Assembly (NCBI GenBank): GCA_002964805.2
Contig: PUDQ02000001.1
Span: forward strand, 9,138,001-9,202,000
Reading direction: 5' to 3'
Origin: Trametes villosa
Lineage: Eukaryota > Basidiomycota > Agaricomycetes > Polyporales > Polyporaceae
Length of the DNA stretch: 64,000 bases
Both the position numbers and the translations under genes were made by a program. How positions within the stretch are numbered: position 1 is the stretch's first letter; each line of letters starts with the position of its first letter. Below the pieces are notes generated by a model. It was given only the letters and a program-made list of their open reading frames with translations. It had not been told where the DNA came from and did not search any database. This document shows, piece after piece, positions 22,818-33,901 of this stretch.

Positions 22818-25291
22818 TCACGTCCTGGGATCTAACCCCGGCTTCTGCGATGGCGTCTTTCTGAAGCCAAGTAAGTACTCCATAATCTGAAACGAGGCCT
22901 GCCATGACATCCAGTAGCGCTTTTTCAGTACGAACACGAAAACAATCCTTGGAAAATGCCCACCTTCGGCGAAAACTGTGGGACCCTGCGACGCGGCCGA
23001 CAAACCCCATCAACAAGCGCAATTGTAGGGAAAGCGACATGAAAGGCTCACATGTGTCCAGCCAGCGAGACTTCGAAGTATGTCAACCCGCGCTCTGTAT
23101 GTGTTGAGCCGAGCGCCCCCATCCCGTCCACCACGAAGCTGTCGGCGAGGATCGGCTTCTGGAACCCCTGAAGGCCGTTCCCTGACCCAAGCAGGTTAAC
23201 CACGAACACCCCCACCACGAAGCGCGCTACTCACAAGTCATACTACATATAAAAGCGACATCAGCATCGTCGGCCGCGATCCAACCACTGCCTGCACTCA
23301 CTTCTGTATCAACACCCTTGTGCCGTCCGCAATGAGAATGAAGTCCGCGAGGCCGTGCACGATCACCGCGCGCTCGCTTCGCTCAATCACCTTCGGGAGG
23401 ACCGTGTGCGACGACGGCTCAGAGCGGTCGATGTAGTCCTCGAAGATCTCCTCGATGCAGTCCGTCCAGGTCGCATTTACAGGCGCGTGGATCGCACGCT
23501 TCACGTCTTCACGGTCGAAGTAGATCGGGGATTGCACGTTGGGGTACGTCCCACTGCCAGAAGCAGCATATCAATAACCACTGATGAAAGCACCAGGCAA
23601 ACTGGGACCAACGGATAGCCGAGCACATCCCATAAGATCGGCCACTACATGAACGCGACAACGTCAGTCATACATTCAGAGTACCTGGTTGATGTACACA
23701 CCGTGTCGAAGACGCGGAATACGTTAAACGCGGGGTTAATCGCCAGCGCCGCATACATGATCTCGTCCCAGACCTTGCAGTCGGGGGAAGGCTCGATCTT
23801 ATCACCCGGAAGAGGGAACGGCCCCGGCGGCGGCGGATACGCGGCGTACTTGTCCACGTAGCCTGCATACCCGCAGCGTTCCGCCACGGCGTCGATGTGC
23901 TTCAGGAAGCTCTGACTTAGGTTTTGCATGAGTATGAAAGCAGAGGGGATATGGGGAAGGAGACATACTTGAAGGCGAAGACCTGCTCGTACTTGTGCAC
24001 GAAGTCGACAGCGGGAATGTCGTTCTGGACGAGGTTGTATCCGATGACAGCTGGAGAGGTCAAACGTCAATGATTTCCTTATGTCATGTTGGGTGATAAC
24101 GCTTACGGTCGATTAGTGAGATCCCGGTGAGCGAAAGGTTGAGTGCCGCGGGGTGTTCGTAGATGTAGTTTGCCATGTCTGTCGCGATCCCAATCCGGTC
24201 AGCTACTGCGACGTGCATATGGCCGCCGATACCGCTTACAAGGTATGTACATCCCCGCGTACTACCACTCCTAGTAAGCAATACAACTTCTCAAGAAGAG
24301 TGCTTGGACGACTTACGCTCTCTCCTGTTAGATACAGCTTCTTCCCCTGCAGCTCCCGGAACACGTCCAAGAACTGCTTCATGAAGCCCGCTAGTTGCTC
24401 CACGAGTTCATCCTCGTCCTACCAGCACGAACACCTCAGTTAGCGTCGCGCCACGCGTTTAAAAGCAGTTGGGAGTATTTGGCACGCACCTTCAGATTCG
24501 GCACTCCTTGCGAGTACCCGACACCGATAGGCTGCTCGATAAATAAGACGCTTGAAAGTTTTGTCCAGCTGAACTCGTTTGGTGTCGGGCGCGCTTGACC
24601 CCATTGCCACTGGAATGGCTACAAGATCCATTCGCGGTCATTGGCTGCGACTTATGGCGCGGTATTGGGTATCGTCTGACATACCCCAACTTCCTGCAGC
24701 AGTCCCTCCAGCGATGAGCATCCCGGGCCTCCGTTCAACCTATACACCGTGAGCGCAATATTTCAGTGTACGTGCACCGAGCGGGCAATCAACAACCTAC
24801 CACAGCACGAGGTCGTCAAGGTTCCCCTTCGGTCCTGGTGGGAAGAACCAGAAGAAGAGCTACACCCCGCGCATATTCTGGTCAGTATTATGCTTCATGC
24901 TCGCCCTTGTGCGGCTGGGAGCGCTCACCTTCCGCTGCTCGCCAGGGTCCGCGCTGATGGGCAACAACCCAGACCAGCTCGGCCCAATATCCCAGTCTAC
25001 ATCTGGGACTGTCGTCCCATCCACATAGAATTCTACCCCGCGCGCCCCCGCCCCGCGTCAGCCCGCCGCAAGAGTACACGAAAACAACATGTACGCACCA
25101 GCCACCCGCGGATCGCTAAACGTGATATTCTTCACCGTTGCGTCGCGGTGCGAGCCCGCGCCTCGAACTCGCGCGTGGGCCTCTGCCTGGCGCGCACGCA
25201 GCTCCGCCCTGCTGATCTGCGCGTCCACGACGGTGAGCAGCCCAAGGAGCGGGGCGGCGGCGAGCGCGCGTGAGAATGCGAGCGGGCGCAT
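22818..25291 (-). CDS. Secreted serine carboxypeptidase, S10 family (copy C, divergent)
   Basis: The start is ATG 25291 (MRPLAFSRALAAAPLLGLLT, signal peptide to VDA) and the stop is TGA 22818. It is the most divergent copy. The propeptide is shorter and Arg-rich, and the motif reads FFPPGPKGNLDDLVLW|LNGGPGCSSLEGLLQEVG instead of QENG. The Ser box is GES|YAGMYIP/V, the Asp region VHGLADFILIADGTRVLIQ, and the His box VSLAGHMVPQFSP. The tail is extended by about ten residues (GFRKTPSQKPGLDPRT). Catalytic residues are complete. The segment before the Asp region differs from the other copies (CIEEIFEDYIDRSEPSSHTV), suggesting altered specificity. It is the third unit in the same-strand array. Confidence 0.88.
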
Positions 25292-25363
25292 CTTCAGACT
25301 TCAGATCACCGTCTGAGGCCGGTTGGGCGGGGCAAAAGGGGTGCTCGGAAGGCACTGGCCCCG

Positions 25364-25373
25364 CCTTTATATC
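25364..25373 (-). promoter_or_regulatory. TATA box of S10 copy C
   Basis: The minus strand reads GATATAAAGG about 75-80 bp upstream of ATG 25291. Confidence 0.6.
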
Positions 25374-25736
25374 ACCGCGGGTCTCCGGCACCAGGAATAT
25401 CAAACTTGAAGGACGACGATAAGTAAGTGTGGATATGATGTCCGAGACCCACCGTGCCTGGGTGGACGAGTGAGATTGCGCGAGCGCGCCGGGGATACAT
25501 AGCTGTGCCAGTCTCCATGTGTCTCGCGTGCAATCAAACCTCCAGGCCGTGCGCTTGCCGCATCTGTTGTTCCACCGAAAACGCTGCAGAGTTCAGAATC
25601 ACCGCATGCGCCTTACATCCAATCACAGGAACAAACGATCCGGTAAACGTCTGACGAGTATGTACGCACATGTACAAGTACTCCACACGGCGGCCGGTCG
25701 CTATAAAGACCGCACCTCTCAGTTGGAGGCGGCTGT
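25374..25736. other. Intergenic, S10 copies C and D
   Basis: About 360 bp, the upstream region of copy C plus the 3' end of copy D. No gene seen. A plus-strand GCTATAAAG at about 25699-25707 is probably fortuitous, because no plus-strand gene follows it. Confidence 0.35.
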
Positions 25737-28178
25737 CTACGGCTTCTCCCTGAAGCCCAACAAGTACTCCATGATCTGGAACGCAGCCTGCAAATTCGAT
25801 CCACGAGCCATCAGCGCTCGCTCCAACACCACCTCTCATAGCACTCACCCTCGGAGAGAACTGCGGCACCCTGCGCGCACGCGATCGACGTCAGCCCCCG
25901 GCCCAACAGAGAAGAGTGATTTTCAAGCACGCACATGTGCCCGGAGAGGGCGACTTCGAAGTAGGTGAGGCCGCGCTCGGTGTGCGTCGTGCCAAGCGCG
26001 CCCATGCCGTCCACGACGAAGCTGTCGTCCTTGATAGGCGTCTGGAAACCTTGCTTGCCGTTCCCTGTCTCGCTCGTCAGTATAGCTTCTCGCGATACTG
26101 CACCGAAATGAAAACATACACGTCATGCTGTTCCCAACCCGCAAGTCAGTTCTCCCCAAGGACATTACGAAGACGATGAGCACGTACTTTTGAAGAACGA
26201 TCCTCGTCCCCTCAGCAATGAGGATAAAGTCCGCGAGGCCGTGCACGATGACCGCGCGCTCGCTCTTCTCGATCACGCTCGGCAGCACGCTGAACGCGGG
26301 CGGGGGCGACTGGTCGCCCTCGCCACCGACGAAGACATCGATGTCCGAGCACTCGCCCCACGTCACGTTCACGGGCGCGTGGATCGCGCGCTTCACCTCC
26401 TCGCGGTCGAAGTAGATCGGGGACTGTTCCTGAGAGAACGTGCCCCTGTGGGATCGGGGGGCGGTTAGCGAGTGAGACAAGGGAGCGCGTTAGGGCTGGG
26501 ACGTACGGGAAGCCGAGGACGTCCCACAGGATTGGCCACTACAATGATAGCATACAGTCAGCCAGCTGCGCTCTGATTGTAGGCCTGAAGAGTGGCTCAC
26601 GGTGTCGAAGATGCGGTAGATGTTGAAAGCAGGGTTAACAGCCAGCGCCGCGTGCACAATCACGCTCCAAACATTGCATTCATCTGAACCATCATGGTCG
26701 ACGCTATCACCCGGGAGAGGCAGAAGGCCTTTCGGGGGATAGGTGACGTGCTTCTTGAAGTAGTCCGCGTACCCGCACTTCTTGGCCACTGAGTCGAGGT
26801 GAGTCAGGAAGCTCGCGCTGGAGGCAGGCAGAGTGAGTATATGCGGCATCCCACGTAGGGCCAAACTCGGGAAAACGTACTTGAACGCGAAATTGTGCTC
26901 GTACTTGTGCACGAAGTCCACGGCGGGAATCTGCTGTTGAACGACGGGCCATCCAAGAACGGCTGCGTTGCGGGAGTGAGCTTGGAAGTCGCGAAACATA
27001 TATAGAAACGTACGATCAGAGATCGAGAATCCCTTGAGCGTGACGTTGATAGCCTTGGGATGCTCGTAGATGTAGTTGGCAAGGTCTAGATCTGTGTTAT
27101 AGCGCGTTTCCGCCTATCAAAACGCAAACACTCACAAGGCACATACATTCCGGCATACTGCACGTCGGTCAGTAGGTTGCCTCGGATATATGACGACACC
27201 TGAGACTCACGCTCTCGCCGGTCAAGTACAACTTCTTCCCTTGCAGTTCCTGGAATACCTCAAGGAACTGCCCGAGGAAGCCAACCAGCTGAGCGGCAAG
27301 TTCGTCCTCGTTCTGGGGGCAGATTAGTAGTGTCAGCGCTCTGCGTGATCGTACTGCACGAACACCGGGTACGTACGGTGACGTTAGGCTCTCCCTGCGA
27401 GAACCCAGTACCGACCGGCTGCTCAACAAAGAGCAGGCTGGATAGGTTCGTCCAACTGAACTCGTTCTGCGTGGGACGCGCCTGGCCGTATGACCATTGG
27501 AACGGCTGTTAAATCCCCGTTAGCATTAGAATGGAGCATATATGCGCACAAGAGAGCGCGTACCCCGTTCTCCTGCAGGAGACCCTCGAGCGAGGAGCAT
27601 CCCGGACCACCATTCGTCCTGATAAATAGAGGTAAAACCGATGTGCACCGGCCTTTGCATGAGACATGGACGTTACGAACCAGAAGATGAGATCATCCAG
27701 ACTGCCTTGTGGCCCGGGAGGGAAGAACCAGAAGAATAGCTACGTGATTTATGCTATCAACTAAGGTAAGATCTCAGAAATCATGTGGAGAACCTACCTT
27801 GCGCGTCTCATCTGGGTCGCTGCTTATGGGCAGTAGACCAGACCAACTAGGCCCGATATCCCAGGTCACATCGGGAATGGTCGTTCCATCCACATAGAAC
27901 TCTGCGGATACGCCATATGTCAGCTCTAGCGGTCTTAAATGACTGCAGTGAGACGTACCGGATGCGCGCGGGTTAGTAAACGTAATGTTCTTCACGCCGG
28001 TGCCCGCGTTGGGAGTGGCACCGCGGGGGACGTTCGCCCTGATGCGCGCGGCGGCCTCCGCCTGCATCGCGTGAAACCCGGCCTTGGTGAGCTTCTTCGC
28101 GTCGACATGTGCGTTGAACCCGGCAAGGACTGCTGCAGCGAGGAGGGGAATCAGTGCGCGCGTGACTGCGCCGAACAT
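25737..28178 (-). CDS. Secreted serine carboxypeptidase, S10 family (copy D)
   Basis: The start is ATG 28178 (MFGAVTRALIPLLAAAVLAG, signal peptide to VDA) and the stop is TAG 25737 (MEYLLGFREKP). Domain order is as in copies A and B: propeptide, FYVDGTTIPDVTWDIGPSW, FFWFFPPGPQGSLDDLIFW, NGGPGCSSLEGLLQENG, PVGTGFS, the Ser box GES|YAGMY, VHGLADFILIAEGTRIVLQ, and His in VALSGHM. The triad is intact. Differences include a distinct lid segment (FKKHVTYPPKGLLPLPGDSVDHDG) and Gly/Ser insertions before SPPPAFSVLPS. It is the first gene of the array in the direction of transcription. Confidence 0.9.
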
Positions 28179-28270
28179 CTTCGCTCTCTGGACGAGGTCC
28201 TGAGTATGATGTGTGCTGCGCGTCGGGGGGTGTCCACGCAAGGTCGTCCTCGCAGGGCCTTGAACGACCG

Positions 28271-28280
28271 ACTTATAAAG
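28271..28280 (-). promoter_or_regulatory. TATA box of S10 copy D
   Basis: The minus strand reads CTTTATAAGT about 95 bp upstream of ATG 28178. Confidence 0.6.
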
Positions 28281-29212
28281 ATGTCTCGCTCGGTTTTATC
28301 CATGATGCGAAGATGTCTGAGATCGTCAACGAGCACCGCCGCCGTAGATCCCGGAATCCGACGCTCACCGAGTCGCCGTTGCCGTCGATCGGCTTTGCAC
28401 GCGGTGCACATCCCGACGGCCGTCACCGTGCCTGCTTGCACCACAAGGGCGCTGATGACGACTTGCAATTCGTCCCGGTGTCCGGGTTTAAGGTGAGCTG
28501 CGAGCGCAGTGCTTTGACAAGATATCCAAAGGCGGAGTCGCACGGCAGCCAATCGATCCGTTGTCGCGCACACAGCGTGTCGTCCGGTGTTGGGATCTTC
28601 AAAGTTTGTAACACAACACGTTACTGGGAGCGGGATCAAACATGATGGCATTGGAGATCGGCAAACTATACAAAAGGCTATCCTATCGAGGGTGTACAAC
28701 GTGGCAAGTGTTCAGATGTGTTCAAAGAACGTACATATATGGCGAGGCGAAGGAGGAAGTGTAGGCTCCTCTTAGTGCTCAATCGTCCACGGGTATAACG
28801 CGAAGGTTGAACGATCAAGCGTGGAGGGAGCCTTGGGTCAATCTTCCATCTCACTAGTAGAGGAGACGAAGGCATGGAAGGCCGTGTCCCTAGGCATGAG
28901 CGAGTGGGGGGTAAATAAGAATCACACCAGATCGTTCGCAGAGAAAGCAAGCTTCAGGGAGCGACAGCAAGACCAGAGATAAAATTGCGCGGGGCAGGAA
29001 GACGCGATCAAGAGCAGGGGAGGGTGCAGGTTTATATAGCCTCACGCCGAAGCCTGCCCTGAAGTAGCCCCACGTGATGCACGCGTATGACCAGCGCTTG
29101 CCCAGCGCTCGCGTCCGACTCGCGTGCGCTTGCTCGCGGCAGGGCTTGAACCACACCACCACTCTCCACTGTTCCCTCCGTGTCCGTACTCGCTGCTGTT
29201 GCGCCTTGTACT
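28281..29212. other. Divergent intergenic region (S10 copy D / p31comet-like)
   Basis: About 930 bp. Open frames on both strands are short and not family-like. It holds the promoters of two divergently transcribed genes. A minus-strand TTTATATAGC at about 29030-29040 is TATA-like, but its orientation does not fit the plus-strand gene. Confidence 0.35.
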
Positions 29213-30915
29213 ATGATGATTACACCGGCCGCCGAGCCTCCTCATTCTTGCTCGCCGGGACGGTCCCCCGCACAGGCCTCCGTCAAATTGGTCTCTGCCC
29301 TGCAGGATTCGACCAGCCATAACATACCGGTCGGGTCTTCTCCCATCTCCCAAAAGGCAGAGGGATACGCAAAGCCCACCGGTACTGAAGATCCTGAAGA
29401 TGACCCAGACGGGTCCGATTTCCTCAAGAGTCTCAGCGTCCCCACCGTCGTGCTCGATGGGCCATGTATTACCCACAACATGGCAGCCACATTATCGCTA
29501 TCGCTGCTAGGGCATACGCTCTTCCTTAAGAGCCAAGTCCCCTTGTAGGTGGTTGAAAGCTCGCATACAACACCATCTGACCACCTGCGACCAGCCCCGT
29601 CGCTCAACTTCTGCGCATGCCCGGCGGCGGATCCAACGCGAAGGTCGTAAAGAAGCGCGATGAACTCCTCGCCACGTTCGACACGCTCTCTTCCCACCTT
29701 CGCACTACGTTCGTCGCGCTCTCGACTGCATACGCGAAGTGCAAGTCCGCCAAAGACCGAGCCGCCGCAACCCCCGGCGACGAGAACAGCCAGAAGGTCT
29801 CGCATGCCGGCGATTCCACACGCGAACTACAGCGGGGGAGCGCGCACCTGTTGTTCATCTTGGGCCCCAGCGTGGGGGCCGCGCGTGCGCGGATACTCCT
29901 CACGATTGACGGCCTGGAGGTGAAGGTGTGGGGCGAGCGTGCCGACGCGCCCCCATCCCAGGATTCTGAGGAGTCCGAAGACGAAGACGGGTCGGTTGAT
30001 CTCGAAGCGACGGACGAAGAGGATACCGATGAGGTTGACGAGGACGACGGCGCTAGTGAGGGCAGCAGTGCCGACGCGAGCTCTGGCGAAGAGAGTGGGG
30101 AAGAGAGCTTTGACGAGGAAGACGAGCTTGCAAGCGACGCAGAGTCGGACTCAGCGTCTGGCCCGCCTGCATCGCGCTCCCCTTCGCCTTCGCCGCGTAC
30201 CCGATCGCTAGCACCCTCGCCTGAATCTCACGCATCCCCTCAAGCCTCTCTCCAGCCCCTCTCCGTCCTCTCCGAACCACGACTCGCGCACCCGTCAGTC
30301 AGCCTCCCATCAGCTAGCCACCTATCAGCTAGCCACCCGGAAACCTCTACTTCAGCCTCAGCTTCTACTTCAGCCTCCGCGTCACCCCCCACCCCAGCCG
30401 CCCGCCCAGCCTCCTCCGCACTGCAGTCAGCCTCGCGCCAGCCCTCCCCCGCGCCAGCCCCCGCGCCCTCCTACGCCGAGGAACAAGCCGCGCTGCGCGC
30501 GGCCGAGCGCCTCCTCTCGCGCACGCTCATGACCGCCTGGGCGTCCGGCGGCGGCGACATGGCGAGCGAGCTCGCGCCGACGCAGACGCACGTGTACCTC
30601 CGCGCGCCGCGCCGCTTCGCGCACCCCGCGTGGGCCGCGCGCCAGAACCTCGCGCGCTCGTTGGACGGCGTACTTGAGGGTGCGCTTTCTGATGCTGGGG
30701 CGCACGGTTCGGGCAAGGAGAAGGAAAAGAAGAAGGCGCGGGGGGTGAAGACGGAGGGCGTGTGGATAGGCTGTAAGGGTGGATCAGCGTTTGCGACAGA
30801 GCAGGCGCGCAAGGGCGCGCAAGAGCCGGAGCAGGAGGAAGCGGGCCGAGACGAGGAGGACGAGGAGATTTGGTGGGCATGGGACGGCAAGATCGTCGGT
30901 TTCGCGGACTGGTAA
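29213..30915 (+). CDS. p31comet-like (MAD2L1BP family) HORMA-fold candidate
   Basis: The start is ATG 29213 (MMITPAAEPPH) and the stop is TAA 30915. One 50-bp intron joins LLGHTLFLKSQVP|FPVAQLLRMPGG, giving about 540 residues. The first 260 residues resemble p31comet: a helix ending in a Q-x-P-x-P motif, then a long helix with TLSSHLRTTFVAL, then a beta strand AHLLFILGPSVGAARARILL. The C-terminus is EEIWWAWDGKIVGFADW, which parallels the W...GF ending of the human protein. Between them lies a disordered segment of about 250 residues that is first acidic and then Ser/Pro/Ala-rich. In animals and plants p31comet binds closed MAD2 and delivers HORMA proteins to the AAA+ remodeller TRIP13/Pch2. 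The assignment rests on remembered sequence patterns, not a search. Otherwise it is an uncharacterised fungal protein. Confidence 0.5.
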
Positions 30916-31676
30916 CGGTCCTCGGCGTCGAGCCGGATGTCCCTATTCTGTAGTTTGTACGCATATACCTACCTCACGCCGTTCGAATGAATATTAAATA
31001 GCCATCACCAATCTCGAGTGCGTATACGACTACCGTCAACCGCAGGTAGCTCGAGGCTGACACGAGAGATGTAACGTTGGATCGCATGATGCCAGCCTCC
31101 GGTTAGCTAAGTGTTCTGGGCGTGTCAGCCTCAGTCCAGCTCAGTCCTTGGTAAACTAAACTGGATGGCCCAACATGAACGACCACTCGCACGACCAAAA
31201 CATAAGTGACGAGGGTAACGCAATGTGATGATTGTGTACTACATACAGACATAGAGGTCATAACAAAGTGGAGGGGGCATAGGTCATAAAACGTAAAACG
31301 AAACAAGGAGAATCCGTGGATGTGGATGTGAACGCTAGCGCTAAGCGCTAAGTACTAGTAAAAGGCAGAAAGGGTCGAAGGAGCTACACTATGACGGTGG
31401 CACTGGGCACACCAAAGAGGGAGATAGAGACAGAGACGGGCTGAGCTGAGACGAGACGGGATGCGCGAGGTACAGTAGACGTAGGAATATACTCAAGGAA
31501 ACGGACGGCGCGGGGGACGGGTCTACTACAGTACAGTATACAAGGGGAGATGTAACGCAATATGGGACAGCGAGAACGACAAGCGACGAGTGCGACGACT
31601 ATAGACAAGACGGGTCGGGACAGCTATTGAGACAACTGGGAGAGGAGAGATGCAACGAGGCGGGGCGGACGAATGT
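30916..31676. other. Intergenic between convergent genes
   Basis: About 760 bp shared by two 3' regions. No gene seen. The portion 31380-31620 is rich in GAGACGGG-like purine tracts but has no clear repeat unit. Confidence 0.4.
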
Positions 31677-32978
31677 CTAGAAGCGGAAGTACTCGGTGTC
31701 CACCTCCTCTGAGCGGATCAGGAAGGGAGAGGCCAGAGCGAGCGAGGGTGGTCCGTCGAACGTGATGGGGGAGATGGGGGAGAGGGCGCGGTCGGAGTGG
31801 TCACCCTTTCCCTTGTAGTCGGACCCCGAGGAGCTGCGCACAATGAGGGGGCGAGAGGCGCGGAGCAAGGCCGTACGAGTGAGACTCGACGCCGAATTGT
31901 TGCGTGACGGCACCGGACGCCGTTGGATCATTGTAGGCGCCGACGTTCCTTCTCCAAGCGGCGACGGGACCAGGGGCGAGAGGGTCCGCGGGGAAGAAGC
32001 AAGATGGTTGTCACGGAGTTCAGCGTCGTCCGCAGCCAGTGGATACGTAACCGGGATGCGCAGGGGCTTGAGCGCCGGCTTCCCAGCGTAGTTAGAGCTG
32101 AGGATGTATGGCGTGAACGGCAGGGACGGAGACACAAGGGGAGAGATGTCGTTGTTCTGCATCTGCGCATGCAGCCGTGCCCAAGTACGAGGGGGCGGGG
32201 GAGGCGCGCGAGGGATCCTGGGGGGTGAAAGAGGGGTGTGCGCGATCTGTTCGAGAGGGGTCACTGGGCAGCGGGTACTCTCGCCGGATGAGTGGGAGGA
32301 ACGCCGAGACAGGCTAAGAAGCGGGCGGGCACCGAAGGGGCTGGTTGGGGAAGCAGAGGTAGGCGATAAGAGGGCCATCGAAGGAGCTGGGATGATCAGG
32401 CGTGATTGTAAAACGGGAATGTTGCAGGCAAGGCGACGACGAGACATCGAAGAAGGCGTATCGGCGGCATTAACGGGAGGCGGAGACGTAGGCGTGATGA
32501 GAATCTGGACTGGCCGCGGAGTGGGCACACTACTGGTGCTATCAGCGAGAGAAACATCGTCTGAAAGAGATAGCCATGAGTTTAGGTACCATAATGATGG
32601 ATACATCCCCGGACATGGCGTCCGGGTATGAGAGTCGTTTTACAGATGGAGGATACTCACTGTTTCCATAATCCTTGAGGGCGTGAATGGATGCAACAAC
32701 TTGATGAAGTGGGACATAGCGTCCGGTAGCGCGTCTCATGTCAGCTTGTACGCGTCTGGCAATGGTACTGAGGGAGCGAGACGCGTCTGGCTCTCCCTGC
32801 GAGTGTACAGGGGGTGTCCCAGCGCTGTCGACGGCAATGCTACGATTGAAGGCTGGAGAGCGATCAGATTGTGATTATATAGTAGCCAGGAAGATAAAAA
32901 TGCGTTACCTTCCAGGAAATCATTGCGCAAATTCGTGGCGAGGAGAGGGATCCTCCGGGAGACTTGAAGACGAGGCAT
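31677..32978 (-). CDS. Ser/Pro-rich hypothetical protein
   Basis: The start is ATG 32978 (MPRLQVSRRIPLLATNLRND) and the stop is TAG 31677 (EEVDTEYFRF). Two introns are supported: after NLRNDFLEG, and after HALKDYGNS joining to DDVSLADSTSSVP. The N-terminal 85 residues look folded (RRVQADMRRATGRYVPLHQV, VVASIHALKDYG). The remaining 300 are low complexity, with many SP/TP sites and PPPPP tracts, ending in a short conserved-looking peptide. It has no signal peptide or membrane helix. Abundant SP/TP sites suggest phosphorylation, but the function is unknown. It is divergent from the UPF0029 gene across about 335 bp. Confidence 0.6.
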
Positions 32979-33313
32979 GGTGATGTTCTAGAGAGAAAGA
33001 GCGACAATAAATGATACAGAATGCGTGTACAATGCAGCTGGGTGGATAGAGCGATAGCGAGGAGAATTAGTGCGAGAAAGAGAACGGAGAGGACGGAGGA
33101 TGGTGGTGGTTTGAGGACAAGTTCGGTTTGGAGCCACAGACGCGCCACGGGTGGTCGTCACGAACGCGCTGTGACGCAATGTGACACTTGTGGGTCTCGA
33201 CCGCCGTTGTGGCGTAAGCGCTTAAGGTTGGGCGCGGACACGGCCCGACAGGCCGTACTAACGCCTCGCAACTCCTCGGAGTCCTCCCCCTCTTCCGTCC
33301 CACCACCTCCACC

Positions 33314-33901
33314 ATGCTGCTTCGAGCTCTGTTCCGACAAAGAGTCACGCGAACGTGCGCTGATACACGTTTCCTCAGACGATACAGTGGGCCCCCATCA
33401 AGTTGGCCTGGCCTGGCAGCTTCCGGAGGACTCGTTTTGCGCAAATCCGCGTTTCAAGGATTTGCTGTATCCATTCCCTCGTCCATGCTTTCCTCAATCT
33501 CCGGAGACCCGACTCCCGCAATGAGACAGGACATCGTACCTCGTCTCCTCGCATACATCCCTTCCGTCGAAAAGCGGACACGACGCGCCTCGCACGACAT
33601 GTACGCCTGGAAACTGCGCGATCGTCTGGGCGTGGTACACATGGGGTCGTCCGATGGGGGAGAGGACGGTGCCGGAGAGCGCCTCGAGCGCCTGCTCATG
33701 CACCACCAGTGCGAAGACGTGATCCTGGTCGTGTTCAGATGGTATGGTGGTGTACCCCTCGGTTCGGACCGCTGGAAGTGCATCTCCTCGGTGTCGAAGG
33801 ATGCTCTCCAGGCGGGAGGCTTTCGCGGCGAAGCTACTGGCAAGCTCAGCGGCTCAGGTCACCATAATGGCGCTTCTGCTGGGGACAAACGACGACGCTA
33901 G
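33314..33901 (+). CDS. UPF0029/IMPACT-domain protein with mitochondrial-type leader
   Basis: A single-exon gene runs from ATG 33314 to TAG 33901 and encodes 195 residues. Residues 1-27 are Arg-rich and free of acidic residues until position 17 (MLLRALFRQRVTRTC), ending RRYSG, which looks like a mitochondrial presequence with an R-x-Y-S cleavage site. Residues 42-160 match the UPF0029 (IMPACT N-terminal/YigZ) domain: KSAFQGFAVSIPS, SHDMYAWKL, DGGEDGAGERLERLL, and EDVILVVFRWYGGVPLGSDR with the signature RWYGG-LG-DR. The tail is basic. Canonical yeast Yih1/IMPACT has an N-terminal RWD domain and inhibits Gcn2 activation. This protein has no RWD, so that role is unlikely. Domain assignment is strong, targeting is inferred and function is unknown. 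Confidence 0.8.
   Translation: MLLRALFRQRVTRTCADTRFLRRYSGPPSSWPGLAASGGLVLRKSAFQGFAVSIPSSMLSSISGDPTPAMRQDIVPRLLAYIPSVEKRTRRASHDMYAWKLRDRLGVVHMGSSDGGEDGAGERLERLLMHHQCEDVILVVFRWYGGVPLGSDRWKCISSVSKDALQAGGFRGEATGKLSGSGHHNGASAGDKRRR

Larger units (their letters stand above)
10909..28178 (-). repeat. Tandem array of four S10 carboxypeptidase genes
   Basis: Four same-strand paralogs (copies A-D) share exon layout, motif order and spacing, and conserved DNA blocks such as the one encoding KSERAVIVHGLADFILIA. This points to local gene duplication. The beta-mannosidase gene (14881-18428) separates copy A from B-D. Confidence 0.85.
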
